Shown: positions 44,751-53,737 of the stretch, piece by piece
Numbering within the stretch: the first letter of the stretch is position 1
How the letters are laid out: each line of letters opens with the position of its first letter
Assembly (NCBI GenBank): GCA_965230335.1
Contig: CBDDKS010000006.1
Span: 248,001-312,000, forward strand
Reading direction: 5' to 3'
From: CBDDKS01 sp965230335
GTDB taxonomy: Bacteria > Pseudomonadota > Gammaproteobacteria > Enterobacterales > Kangiellaceae
Length of the DNA stretch: 64,000 bases
The notes under the pieces: generated by a model
The model's database searches: none
The model's input: the letters and a program-made list of their open reading frames with translations, nothing else
What the model was told of the DNA's origin: nothing
Translations under genes and position numbers: made by a program

Positions 44751-46301
44751 TTATTGATTTCTATAAGACACGAGTTTCCCCGATTTTAAATCAGCCCAAT
44801 AAGACTGCAATTCTGCTTTTACTTTAGGTGCCAAGAAATATAACCCAATAATATTCGGTACCGACATGGCAAAAATCATGGCATCTGAAAAGCCAACCAC
44901 TGCACCCAAATTCATAGAAGCACCAATAATAATAAACACTAAAAAGATAAGATTAAAGGTCATTTCTGTTTTAGGAGTTCGACCAAATAAATAGGTCCAG
45001 CTTTTCATACCATAATAAGACCAGGACAACATGGTTGAAATAGCAAATAAAACCACCGCAAGGGTTAACACATAAGGGAACCAGCTGATGGTGGATGCAA
45101 ATGCTGACGAAGTTAAAGAAATGCCTGATGTTTGCCCACTTGGATCATAAGTACCTGTTATCACAATCACCAGTGCTGTAATGGTACAAATAACGATAGT
45201 ATCAATAAAGGGTTCATACAGTGCTACTAGCCCTTCGGTAATGGGTTTATCAGTTTTTACCGCAGAATGGGCAATCGCTGCAGAACCAATCCCGGCTTCA
45301 TTAGAAAAAGCAGAACGTTTAATACCCTGTATCAATACACCAATAATACCTCCAGCAATACCAACGCCGCTAAATGCGCCTTCAAAAATCTGAGTAAATG
45401 CATCGGGCACTGCCTGATAATTCAGGCCGATAACGACCAAGCCGGCTATGACATAAATAACCCCCATTAAGGGGACTGCTTTTACCGTAAAACGGGCAAT
45501 ACTTTTAATACCACCAATGATGATAATGCCCACAAAAACAGCCATGATTAAACCAATTAACCAACCATATCCACTTAACCAACTGGCCTCTCCACCTGTC
45601 ATGACCCGTAACTGTTCAAACACCTGATTGGCTTGAAACATATTGCCACCACCAAAAGCACCACCAATACAGCAAATGGCAAACACAAAAGCCAATATCT
45701 TACCCAAACCAGGGTACCCAGCATCAGCCAATCCTTTCGTTAAATAATATTTGGGACCTCCAGACACAGTACCATCTTCATGCTCTACACGATATTTTAC
45801 GCCAAGAGTACATTCCACAAATTTACTGCTCATACCCAAAAAGCCAGCAACAATCATCCAAAAAGTTGCTCCAGGTCCGCCTATGGATACAGCAATAGCC
45901 ACTCCAGCAATGTTACCTAATCCAACAGTACCCGATAAAGCCGTTGCCAAAGCCGCAAAATGCGATACTTCACCTGGTGCATCAGGATTCGAATAGTCTC
46001 CCCGAATTAATCGAAAACTGTGTTTAAAACTGCGTAAATTGATAAAACGAAAATAAATGGTAAAAATAAGACCTGCGACAATCAGCCAAACTAACACCAA
46101 TGGCAGCGATACTTTGTCTTCACCTTGACCAATAGCAACCGAATAAAAAACAACATTTTCGATAGCGTTCGTAAAGGGTTGAACACTTTCGTTAATGATT
46201 TGATCAATAGATGATTGATTTTCTGTTTCCGCTGATTCCTGAGCAATCGCATTCCCAATTATATTCAATAATAATAACGTGACGATAAACACTTTCTTCA
46301 T
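44751..46301 (-). CDS. Sodium:alanine/glycine symporter (AGCS family)
   Basis: A 516-residue inner-membrane transporter with about eleven transmembrane segments. The AGCS signature ATALSGTVGLGNIAGVAIA and EAGIGSAAIAHSAV are clear. Before the first core segment there is an N-terminal signal-like hydrophobic stretch and about 50 polar residues (up to residue 65), which many terrestrial AGCS proteins lack. The substrate is alanine, glycine or a similar small neutral amino acid. Operon with the MBL-fold hydrolase. Confidence 0.9.
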   Translation of the reverse strand: MKKVFIVTLLLLNIIGNAIAQESAETENQSSIDQIINESVQPFTNAIENVVFYSVAIGQGEDKVSLPLVLVWLIVAGLIFTIYFRFINLRSFKHSFRLIRGDYSNPDAPGEVSHFAALATALSGTVGLGNIAGVAIAVSIGGPGATFWMIVAGFLGMSSKFVECTLGVKYRVEHEDGTVSGGPKYYLTKGLADAGYPGLGKILAFVFAICCIGGAFGGGNMFQANQVFEQLRVMTGGEASWLSGYGWLIGLIMAVFVGIIIIGGIKSIARFTVKAVPLMGVIYVIAGLVVIGLNYQAVPDAFTQIFEGAFSGVGIAGGIIGVLIQGIKRSAFSNEAGIGSAAIAHSAVKTDKPITEGLVALYEPFIDTIVICTITALVIVITGTYDPSGQTSGISLTSSAFASTISWFPYVLTLAVVLFAISTMLSWSYYGMKSWTYLFGRTPKTEMTFNLIFLVFIIIGASMNLGAVVGFSDAMIFAMSVPNIIGLYFLAPKVKAELQSYWADLKSGKLVSYRNQ

Positions 46302-46548
46302 GCTGAACTCTCTATTTTTTATTGATCAACCATGCTTTTTTAAATAAAAGAATAAGAATGGTTTTTTAGGACAGAAATATACCATGCATTGAGAGATGCT
46401 TCGAGTGCTTATCAATAAACCCATAAAAAATTTAAGAATTAACGCTCTTAATGAAATGTCGTATATCCCAAAAAATACCTCTATTTTTAAACAATAACCT
46501 TGGCCTAAAATTAAGATTTTGACTACAATAGCCATTTTTTAATCCAGA

Positions 46549-46573
46549 TTAAGCATAGTTTTGTTATGCTTAA
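46549..46573. promoter_or_regulatory. Inverted repeat upstream of sodB
   Basis: TTAAGCATA-gttttgt-TATGCTTAA is a perfect 9-base dyad with a 7-base centre, 42 bases upstream of the sodB start codon. It could be an operator or a 5' mRNA stem. It does not match the Fur consensus. Confidence 0.4.
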
Positions 46574-46614
46574 CGTTCATTTGTCCCTATCCACCTATTA
46601 AGGAGTCGCTCACA

Positions 46615-47193
46615 ATGGCTTTCGAACTGCCCCCTCTTCCCTATGCAAAAGACGCACTAGCGCCAACACTTTCTGAAGAAACCCTGGAATACCATTACGG
46701 TAAACATCACAATACTTATGTCGTCAATCTTAATAAATTGGTTGAAAACACCGAATATGCCGATATGTCTCTTGAAGAGATTATTATGAAATCCTCTGGT
46801 GGCATATTTAATAACGCTGCACAAATCTGGAACCATACTTTTTATTGGAACAGTTTAAGTTCCAATGGCGGTGGTGCACCTGAAGGCGCTTTAGCCGACG
46901 CCATTAATGCTGCTTTTGGCAGTTTTGAAGAATTTAAAAATCAATTTAATCAATCTGCAGCAACAAACTTTGGATCTGGCTGGACCTGGTTATGCAAAAA
47001 TGAACAGGGCAATTTAGAAATCGTCAATACCAGCAATGCCGGTTGCCCTCTTACCGAAGGCAAAACACCTTTGTTAACGGTAGATGTTTGGGAGCACGCT
47101 TACTATATTGACTACCGTAATGCCCGTCCTAAATATCTGGAATCTTTCTGGAACCTGGTTAATTGGGATTTTGCCAATAGCAACCTTGACTAA
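46615..47193 (+). CDS. sodB: Iron superoxide dismutase
   Basis: Converts superoxide to hydrogen peroxide and oxygen in the cytoplasm. The ATG at 46615 has AAGGAG 9 bases before it and gives the standard MAFELPPLPY start, for 192 residues; a longer upstream frame is not needed. Metal ligands are His27, His74, Asp157 and His161 (DVWEHAYYIDY). The iron type is indicated by AQIWNHTFYW and NTSNAGCPLT. A bidirectional terminator follows. Confidence 0.96.
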   Translation: MAFELPPLPYAKDALAPTLSEETLEYHYGKHHNTYVVNLNKLVENTEYADMSLEEIIMKSSGGIFNNAAQIWNHTFYWNSLSSNGGGAPEGALADAINAAFGSFEEFKNQFNQSAATNFGSGWTWLCKNEQGNLEIVNTSNAGCPLTEGKTPLLTVDVWEHAYYIDYRNARPKYLESFWNLVNWDFANSNLD

Positions 47194-47215
47194 TCATAAC
47201 GTCGATTGTACAAAC

Positions 47216-47248
47216 AAAAAGGCAGACGTTTAACGTCTGCCTTTTTTT
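47216..47248. terminator. Bidirectional intrinsic terminator
   Basis: AGGCAGACG-tttaa-CGTCTGCCT stem with a T-run on the plus side and an A-run before it. It ends sodB (rightward) and the Sel1-type lipoprotein gene (leftward). Confidence 0.9.
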
Positions 47249-47255
47249 ATTGGGA

Positions 47256-47531
47256 TTATTTTTTAATCATTTTCAATTTATTTTGAGCTTGTTTATGTCC
47301 TTGAGCTGCTGCTTTTTTCCACCATGTAATCGCTTTTTGGGTACTAAAAAAACCTCCTTCTCCACAACACCATGCATTACCCAATTGAAATTGAGCCTCA
47401 GCATTACCCTCATTGGCAGCATTTAACCATTTATTTCTTTCTTCTTGAACATATGACAGTTTATTTGCATGAAAGTTACTGGCACAAGATCCAATAAACA
47501 GGCACAATACAAGATATAAATAATCTTTCAT
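47256..47531 (-). CDS. Sel1-repeat lipoprotein
   Basis: 91 residues. A short signal peptide ends in the lipobox FIGSC, so the cysteine near residue 16 is lipidated. Residues about 30-85 hold about one and a half Sel1 repeats (AANEGNAEAQFQLGNAWCCG and ITWWKKAAAQGHKQAQNKL), usually protein-protein interaction modules. The start codon is only 19 bases from that of the divergent response regulator gene, so promoters must overlap the coding regions or each other. Confidence 0.8.
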   Translation of the reverse strand: MKDYLYLVLCLFIGSCASNFHANKLSYVQEERNKWLNAANEGNAEAQFQLGNAWCCGEGGFFSTQKAITWWKKAAAQGHKQAQNKLKMIKK

Positions 47532-47550
47532 TTGCAGGGTCTATATTCAT

Positions 47551-48213
47551 ATGAAAATTTTGATTATAGAAGACAATAACGATATTGCGCAACAACTATC
47601 AAACCATTTGAAAGAAAGCCATTTTATCACTCATATTTCTTCTAATGGAGAGGAAGGCTATTATGAAGGTTCATCTGAAGAATATGATTTGATTTTACTT
47701 GATATTGGATTACCTGGTATGGATGGATTCACTGTATTAAAAAAGTGGCGTAGTCAGGGCATTACGACACCCGTTGTTATATTAAGTGCACGTAACAGTA
47801 AAATGGAAACCATCCACGGATTAGAAGCCGGTGCTGATGATTACATTTATAAACCCTTTGATATGGAAGAAGTGACTGTTCGTATTAAAGCCAACCTTCG
47901 TAGACATAAAGGACAGCTTACACAAAAATTAACCTATAAAGATGTTGTTTTTGATATTCAATCCCATCGTTTCTTAAAGAACCATTGTTATATCAAATTA
48001 ACGCGTATTGAATTTTTAATATTACAATATCTATTTATGAAGCAAGGTACACCTGTAAGCATTACTGAGTTAACTGAACATGTTTATGATGACTTTGATC
48101 ATGACTCCAGTATCATTGCCAAACATATTGCTAATATCAGAAAAAAAGTTGGTAACGATATTATAAAAACTGAAAGTAACCGAGGTTATTGTGTTCCAAA
48201 AAATAACACATAG
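47551..48213 (+). CDS. OmpR/PhoP-type response regulator
   Basis: 220 residues. A receiver domain with phosphoacceptor Asp51 (LILLDIGLPGMDG) and the DDYIYKPFD lysine, followed by a winged-helix DNA-binding domain (LTRIEFLILQYL to IRKKVG). It is transcribed ahead of its sensor kinase, whose gene overlaps its 3' end by 23 bases. Target genes unknown; the neighbouring lipoprotein genes are candidates. Confidence 0.9.
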   Translation: MKILIIEDNNDIAQQLSNHLKESHFITHISSNGEEGYYEGSSEEYDLILLDIGLPGMDGFTVLKKWRSQGITTPVVILSARNSKMETIHGLEAGADDYIYKPFDMEEVTVRIKANLRRHKGQLTQKLTYKDVVFDIQSHRFLKNHCYIKLTRIEFLILQYLFMKQGTPVSITELTEHVYDDFDHDSSIIAKHIANIRKKVGNDIIKTESNRGYCVPKNNT

Positions 48214-49486
48214 TCTAGTAGGCAGAACTTTATTTTTTAGTATCTTAGGAACACTGGTTTCCTCTTTGATTATTATTTATGTGGTCATCTGGTTATTTGA
48301 AAAATCTTTGGATTCTCAAATAGACAGTCATATCACCACTTATGTTGACTTAATAGCGAGTGCCATTGATATCCAAAATGGAAAAGTATCGATTGATTCA
48401 CAAAATCCAATTCTTAAAAATTTGCCTCGGCAATGGCAAATAGATACTATCGAAAAACATATTGCTCGCTCCCCTTTATTAAAAGACCCCATTCCTATAC
48501 AAAAGCCAATCAGTTTTACACCCAGGCGATTAACTGAAAAACATCCACTATCAGACCAACTGGTTGTGATTCAACAAGCTTTTGGATTTTCAGACGGTCA
48601 AGTCATTATTATCAGCTTCGGTTTAGAAAACTATATTATCAATGATTTTAAAAGCCTGATTCAAAATCAATTTAATCGTCGTGCCTTTGAAGCTTTAACA
48701 CTGGTTATCGCTATTCTTATTATCATATCTATCGTTCAATCCATTATTATCTCCCGCCCTTTAAAAATGATCAAAACCGCTTTAACAAAGATCAGAACAG
48801 GAAAAGAAGAACGTATTAATGTAAAACTTCCTTCAGAAATTCAATTGTTATCCGATGAAATTAATCTCCTACTCGATTCTACTGATAATATCATCGAACG
48901 ATATCGGGTTTTTTCCAGTAATTTATCCCATAGCTTAAAAACACCACTGACTATTATACAAAACCAGACTGAATCGCCTTTGATTAAAGAGCAAACTCAA
49001 ACCATGCTGCAAATTATTGAGCGGAATTTATCAAAAGTAAAGACCGTCGGTACAGCACATATTAACAGGGCACATCCCAATATCTATTCAGTGATGACAC
49101 GTATGACAGAGAGTTATTCAAAAATATACTCCAAGGAAATCACCATCGATGTTCAAAAAGATATTATTTTTAATGGTGATGAAGCAGACTTATATGAAAT
49201 ATTAGGTAATATTATTGAAAATGCTTATAAATTTTCTAAACATCATATCCACATTATTTTGAATGATGACATTATTATTGAAGACGATGGCCCCGGAATT
49301 CCTCAAGAAAACATACAGGAAGTATTAAGTCGTGGTGTTCGTATTGATGAAACCATACCTGGCACAGGTATTGGTTTGTCCATTGCAAAAGATATTATTG
49401 AGCTCTACAACGGAAGTCTTACCCTCTCTCATTCTGCCCTGGGCGGACTCAAAGTCATCATTCACATCCCTACCTCCACCCTATGA
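48191..49486 (+). CDS. Sensor histidine kinase
   Basis: 431 residues, starting with GTG inside the regulator gene. Transmembrane segments at about 12-37 and 168-188 enclose a periplasmic sensor of about 130 residues. A HAMP-like linker leads to the phosphorylated His247 in SSNLSHSLKTPL. The ATPase domain has N-box GNIIENAYKFS, DDGPGIP and GTGIGLSIAKDI. The stimulus is unknown. Confidence 0.9.
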   Translation: MFQKITHSLVGRTLFFSILGTLVSSLIIIYVVIWLFEKSLDSQIDSHITTYVDLIASAIDIQNGKVSIDSQNPILKNLPRQWQIDTIEKHIARSPLLKDPIPIQKPISFTPRRLTEKHPLSDQLVVIQQAFGFSDGQVIIISFGLENYIINDFKSLIQNQFNRRAFEALTLVIAILIIISIVQSIIISRPLKMIKTALTKIRTGKEERINVKLPSEIQLLSDEINLLLDSTDNIIERYRVFSSNLSHSLKTPLTIIQNQTESPLIKEQTQTMLQIIERNLSKVKTVGTAHINRAHPNIYSVMTRMTESYSKIYSKEITIDVQKDIIFNGDEADLYEILGNIIENAYKFSKHHIHIILNDDIIIEDDGPGIPQENIQEVLSRGVRIDETIPGTGIGLSIAKDIIELYNGSLTLSHSALGGLKVIIHIPTSTL

Positions 49487-49571
49487 ATTTTCATTGAATT
49501 TTTTATTCAATCTGTCTTCATCACCTATTTGCTAGGATACCTAAAAACACAGCAATAGAGTGAACAACATC

Positions 49572-50393
49572 ATGAAATACTTTTTTATCCTTTGCCTTGT
49601 CAGTTTAGGTCTGATTTCTTGTGCAACCACACAAACCACCTCTGGTCAATCTTATATCGCAAAATATAGTAATGATATTAAGGATAGACAGCGCAATAAG
49701 GAAGTTGGGAATCTTGAGTACAACAAGAAAGTTGAGAACAAGGATGTTTCTAATGGAATGGGAATGAAAGAAAAATTATTACAAGTGGCCAGTGTTGAAC
49801 CCACATTAAAATTCCCAGCACGTATTGGCATTGCAAGAATCGATCATGGCCACTTAAGTAATATTCCACTGGATGAAGCAGAAGCCTGGAAAACGCTGCA
49901 AAACAATTTAGGAGAAGACTTTGGTGAATTAATCCCCATTAATACCATGATTGCCAATCTTGTTAGCCATGACTTTGAGTCATCCGATAACAAAAAAACT
50001 CAAATCATCAATAAAATACGCCTTGGTGCTGCTCGTCAACATATTGATGCCGTCATTATCTACGAACCTTATAGCAATCTACGCAGAAAAAGTAATTTAC
50101 TGAATATCGCTGACATCACTATTATTGGCGCTCTTATTCTGCCTTCGCAAAATATTGAAATTGAAGGCTTTGCTTCAGCTATATTTATCGATGTTTTTCA
50201 AGCGTATCCCTATGGTACAGTGCAAGTCACACTAGATAAAGATGAATATCATTCCACCTCATGGAATCTCTCTTACAAACAGCGTAAAGTTTCAGATATG
50301 ACTAAAATAAAGTCATCGATAAAACTCATATCAGAAGTTGAAAATATGTTGATTGATTTAAGAGAAAAAATCACCTCTAAGAATCAATTGTAA
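49572..50393 (+). CDS. Lipoprotein of unknown function
   Basis: 273 residues from the ATG at 49572 (a GTG lies four codons upstream). The signal peptide ends in the lipobox LISC, followed by a Thr/Ser-rich stretch and a charged region. No family was recognised. It follows the two-component genes by 85 bases in the same direction and might be regulated by them. Confidence 0.7.
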   Translation: MKYFFILCLVSLGLISCATTQTTSGQSYIAKYSNDIKDRQRNKEVGNLEYNKKVENKDVSNGMGMKEKLLQVASVEPTLKFPARIGIARIDHGHLSNIPLDEAEAWKTLQNNLGEDFGELIPINTMIANLVSHDFESSDNKKTQIINKIRLGAARQHIDAVIIYEPYSNLRRKSNLLNIADITIIGALILPSQNIEIEGFASAIFIDVFQAYPYGTVQVTLDKDEYHSTSWNLSYKQRKVSDMTKIKSSIKLISEVENMLIDLREKITSKNQL

Positions 50394-50396
50394 CTT

Positions 50397-51353
50397 TTAA
50401 TTTTCAAAATCAATATGAGGCCCAACAGGTATAATACCCGTTGGGTTAATCGTTTTATGACTGCCATAATAATGCTGTTTGATATGAGTCATATTCACTG
50501 TTTTAGCAATACCGGGTATTTGATATAAACGTTTTACATATGAATATAAATTAGGATACTCAGCAATCTGACGCAAATTACATTTAAAGTGACCAACATA
50601 CACCGCATCAAATCGAATCAAAGTCGTAAACAGTCGCCAGTCTGCTTCTGTAATTTGATCACCGACTAAATAAGTACTCTTAGCAAGTTTTTGTTCTAAC
50701 CAATCCAGTGTTTCAAATAGTTGATTCACTGCTTTCTCATAAGCCGTTTGACTGGTTGCAAACCCGGCTCTGTAAACACCATTATTTACATGCGAATAAA
50801 CACGTTCATTAATTGTATCAATTTCTTGACGTTTCTCTTCTGGATAATAATCACCTTCTTTTGCACCCAAATGATCAAAAGCCGTATTCAACATACGAAT
50901 AATCTCTGATGACTCATTACTCACAATGGTTTCTTGTTGTTTATCCCATAACACAGGCACTGTGACACGTCCCGAATAATCAGATGAGGCTTTGGTGTAA
51001 ATCTCATATAAAAAGTTTGAGCCGTATAAATGGTCTTGTGTATCACTCTCACCTGACGAAAATGTCCAACCCTGTTCCAACATTTCAAAATTGACAACAG
51101 AAACTGAAATCATATCCTGAAGTCCTTTGAGTTCACGAAAAATCAAAGTTCTGTGTGCCCAGGGACATGCCAAAGAAACATACAGATGATAACGATTTTT
51201 TTCTGCTTTAAACCCTGGTTTTCCAGAAGCCTCGGGTTGACCATCTGGAGTAATGGTATTTCTAAACTGTGATTCGGAGCGTATGAACTCACCCTGATTG
51301 GATGCCGTATCATACCACTTGTCATGCCACACACCTTTTACGAGTAAACCCAT
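50397..51353 (-). CDS. yqjG: Glutathionyl-hydroquinone reductase (YqjG-like)
   Basis: A 318-residue xi-class glutathione transferase that reduces glutathionyl-hydroquinones. The active-site cysteine lies in SLACPWAHRTLIF, near residue 63. The C-terminal helical domain includes the GDQITEADWRLFTTLIRFD block. Downstream of a pirin gene and near a LysR gene, an association also known in E. coli (yqjG, yhaK, yhaJ). Confidence 0.9.
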   Translation of the reverse strand: MGLLVKGVWHDKWYDTASNQGEFIRSESQFRNTITPDGQPEASGKPGFKAEKNRYHLYVSLACPWAHRTLIFRELKGLQDMISVSVVNFEMLEQGWTFSSGESDTQDHLYGSNFLYEIYTKASSDYSGRVTVPVLWDKQQETIVSNESSEIIRMLNTAFDHLGAKEGDYYPEEKRQEIDTINERVYSHVNNGVYRAGFATSQTAYEKAVNQLFETLDWLEQKLAKSTYLVGDQITEADWRLFTTLIRFDAVYVGHFKCNLRQIAEYPNLYSYVKRLYQIPGIAKTVNMTHIKQHYYGSHKTINPTGIIPVGPHIDFEN

Positions 51354-51396
51354 GATTATTACCTCTCTTTATTGGTTTGATTTAAATAAATTTAAT

Positions 51397-52242
51397 TTAA
51401 ATAAAGTTGCCACTTTTATAGTCAGAAAAAGCCTGTTCAATTTCTGCTTGCGTATTCATCACAAACGGACCGGCTCTTTTAATCGGTTCATTTAATGGTT
51501 TGCCGCCAATCAATACAAACCGACTTTGGGTCTGAGCATTTATATCGACCCGATCACCCTCCTGTAAAACGGCCAGTTGCCCTTGACTCACGGGTTGATT
51601 CATTTGTTCTCCAATGATGACTTCACCTTCAAGCATATAAATAAACACCTGGTGTTGTACCGGAAGTGGTGTATTAAAATGAGTGTTGATGGGCATATCA
51701 ACATCCCAAAAAATGGGTTCGACAAAATGATTATTGATAACGCCTTGTGTGCCTGATTGTGTGGTACCTGCGATGACTTTTAATGACACACCATTCTCAT
51801 AATGTTCGATCGGTATTAGATCACGATGATATTCCTGATATTTGGGTTCTGTCATTTTATGGGATGCTGGCAAGTTAACCCATAATTGCAATCCTGCCAG
51901 CAAGCCCTCCTCCTGTTCAGGCATCTCGGAATGAATGATCCCTTTACCCGCGGTCATCCATTGAATACCTCCTCGTTCAATCACTCCTTCATTTCCGGCA
52001 CTGTCTTTATGGCGCATTTTACCGGCCAACATATAAGTGACGGTTTCAAAACCTCGATGTGGGTGTGGTGGAAAACCACCAATGTAATCCTGAGACTTAT
52101 CAGAACCAAAAACATCTAACAGTAAAAAGGGATCTAATCGATTGATGTTAGGCGTTCCTATCACACGAGTTAGCTTAACACCCTCCCCATCAGAGGCAGG
52201 AAGACCGGGGTAGATTTGCTGAACCTGTCTTGTTTTACTCAT
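51397..52242 (-). CDS. Pirin-family protein
   Basis: 281 residues, a bicupin with metal-binding motif PHPHRGFETVTY and HSEMPE. Related proteins include YhaK and quercetinase-like pirins. The second of two adjacent ATGs is preferred because AGGAGG is 5 bases upstream of it. It lies upstream of yqjG and is divergent from the LysR gene, which probably regulates both. Confidence 0.9.
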   Translation of the reverse strand: MSKTRQVQQIYPGLPASDGEGVKLTRVIGTPNINRLDPFLLLDVFGSDKSQDYIGGFPPHPHRGFETVTYMLAGKMRHKDSAGNEGVIERGGIQWMTAGKGIIHSEMPEQEEGLLAGLQLWVNLPASHKMTEPKYQEYHRDLIPIEHYENGVSLKVIAGTTQSGTQGVINNHFVEPIFWDVDMPINTHFNTPLPVQHQVFIYMLEGEVIIGEQMNQPVSQGQLAVLQEGDRVDINAQTQSRFVLIGGKPLNEPIKRAGPFVMNTQAEIEQAFSDYKSGNFI

Positions 52243-52256
52243 CATAACCTCCTAAA

Positions 52257-52276
52257 TAACCTGAACTCAGGGTAAA
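52257..52276 (+). repeat. Short copy of dispersed TAACCTGAACTC motif
   Basis: taacctgaactcagggtaaa lies in the divergent LysR/pirin region just before the pirin gene. It matches the head motif of the repeat family at 9734 and 1929 without the longer body. Confidence 0.55.
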
Positions 52277-52422
52277 TATTGACATGAATGATCATTTTAA
52301 ACCTTTATTTTTGAGAATAAACCCTATAATATTCAAATGATTGTTCTAAAATAATGAACAATCATGTTTTTTAATACTTCTTGTCTATCTCTTGGGTTAT
52401 TTAACCTCAGCTGAGGTCATTG

Positions 52423-53328
52423 ATGAATCAATTTGAATCCATGCAACATTTTGTCAGAATTGTTGAAGCTGGCAGCATCAGTAAAGCTGCGGAACAAATG
52501 GGCAAAGCAAAATCTGCCGTCAGTCGACGCTTAAATGAATTGGAATCTTATTTAGGCGTGACTTTACTGGTGAGAACCACTCGACGCCTGACATTAACCG
52601 AATCAGGACAACATTATTATCAGGAGTGTTTAAAAATTTTGGATGATCTGGCCAACATGGAGTCACACATTCGCAACGATGATACGGCGTTAGCCGGACA
52701 AATTAAAATGGCCACGCCACTATCATTTGGTTTACGGCATTTACAGCCTGCCTTAACTCAATTTAATCAAATGCACCCTAATATTTCTTACGACATTGAT
52801 CTCAATGATCGACAAATTGATTTAATAGAAGAAGGATTTCATCTGGCTATTCGTATTGCCCATTTAAAAGATTCGTCATTAATCGCAAAAAAATTAGCCC
52901 ATACCCGTTTAATACTATCGGCAAGTCCAGATTATCTTAAACAACAAGGCACACCTCAAAAACCAGAAAATTTAACAGAAGGTTATCATCTCTTGCGCTA
53001 TCGTGCTGTCAATAATCAATTAAGTTTTAAAAACACAAAAGGCAATGAGTATAAAATCAAAATACCAACTAAATTAACAACCAATAACGGTGACTATTTG
53101 TATCAGGCTGCACTGAAAGGTCAAGGATTATTACTCAGCCCTGATTTTATCTGCTACCAAGCGATTAAAACAGGTCAGTTAATCCCTTTGTTTTCAGAAG
53201 CTTTACATGATTACACCATGGGTATCTATGCTGTCTATCCTTCCCATCGACATATCTCATTAAAAATACGTCATCTGATTGATTTTTTAGCTCATTACTT
53301 TAAAAAAAATGCCCACTGGAATATATGA
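52423..53328 (+). CDS. LysR-family regulator (YhaJ-like)
   Basis: 301 residues from the ATG at 52423, which has GAGG 6 bases upstream. The helix-turn-helix is SISKAAEQMGKAKSAVSRRL and an effector domain follows. The divergent pirin and yqjG genes resemble the YhaJ neighbourhood of E. coli, where YhaJ responds to aromatic compounds, so the two are its likely targets. Confidence 0.88.
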   Translation: MNQFESMQHFVRIVEAGSISKAAEQMGKAKSAVSRRLNELESYLGVTLLVRTTRRLTLTESGQHYYQECLKILDDLANMESHIRNDDTALAGQIKMATPLSFGLRHLQPALTQFNQMHPNISYDIDLNDRQIDLIEEGFHLAIRIAHLKDSSLIAKKLAHTRLILSASPDYLKQQGTPQKPENLTEGYHLLRYRAVNNQLSFKNTKGNEYKIKIPTKLTTNNGDYLYQAALKGQGLLLSPDFICYQAIKTGQLIPLFSEALHDYTMGIYAVYPSHRHISLKIRHLIDFLAHYFKKNAHWNI

Positions 53329-53336
53329 CCAGGTAT

Positions 53337-53710
53337 TTAAACATGCTGATCAAATAAAATCATATTGCCGTCGGGATCAACAACAGAAAAACTGCCTGGC
53401 CCTTGTTTATCATCCATAGATTCATTCATCGTATCAATGCCTTGTCTTGGCAGCGTCGATGCAATTCCCGTACATCTGTAAAAGATTCTAATGAATTACC
53501 GTCTTTATCCCAACCGGGATTAAACGTTAGCAGATTATTGTCAAACATTCCCTGAAACAAACCGATGGTATGATCACCATTCCTTAAAATCAGCCAGCCT
53601 TGTAACTCTTCTCCACCAACCACCTGAAAACCCAAGGCTTCATAAAATAATTTTGATGTCTCGATATCTTTAACGGCAAGACTGACCGAAAATGCACCTA
53701 ATGTCATCAT
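53337..53710 (-). pseudogene. VOC/glyoxalase-family protein disrupted by a frameshift
   Basis: The frame from 53710 reads as a normal VOC protein (FSVSLAVKDIETSKLFYEALGFQ) up to about residue 87, then stops at 53426. The remaining C-terminal half (GIDTMNESMDDKQGPGSF, VVDPDGNMILFDQHV) continues in another frame to a stop at 53337. A single base missing in an A-run near 53441-53446 would restore one 124-residue protein. This is either a real mutation or a sequencing error. Confidence 0.75.
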
Positions 53711-53737
53711 AGCTCTCTTAATATTCTTAACATAACA

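Noticed and set aside
46326..46535. Leftward 69-codon hydrophobic frame between the AGCS gene and sodB
   Set aside because: No binding site or recognised family, and it overlaps the probable sodB promoter region.
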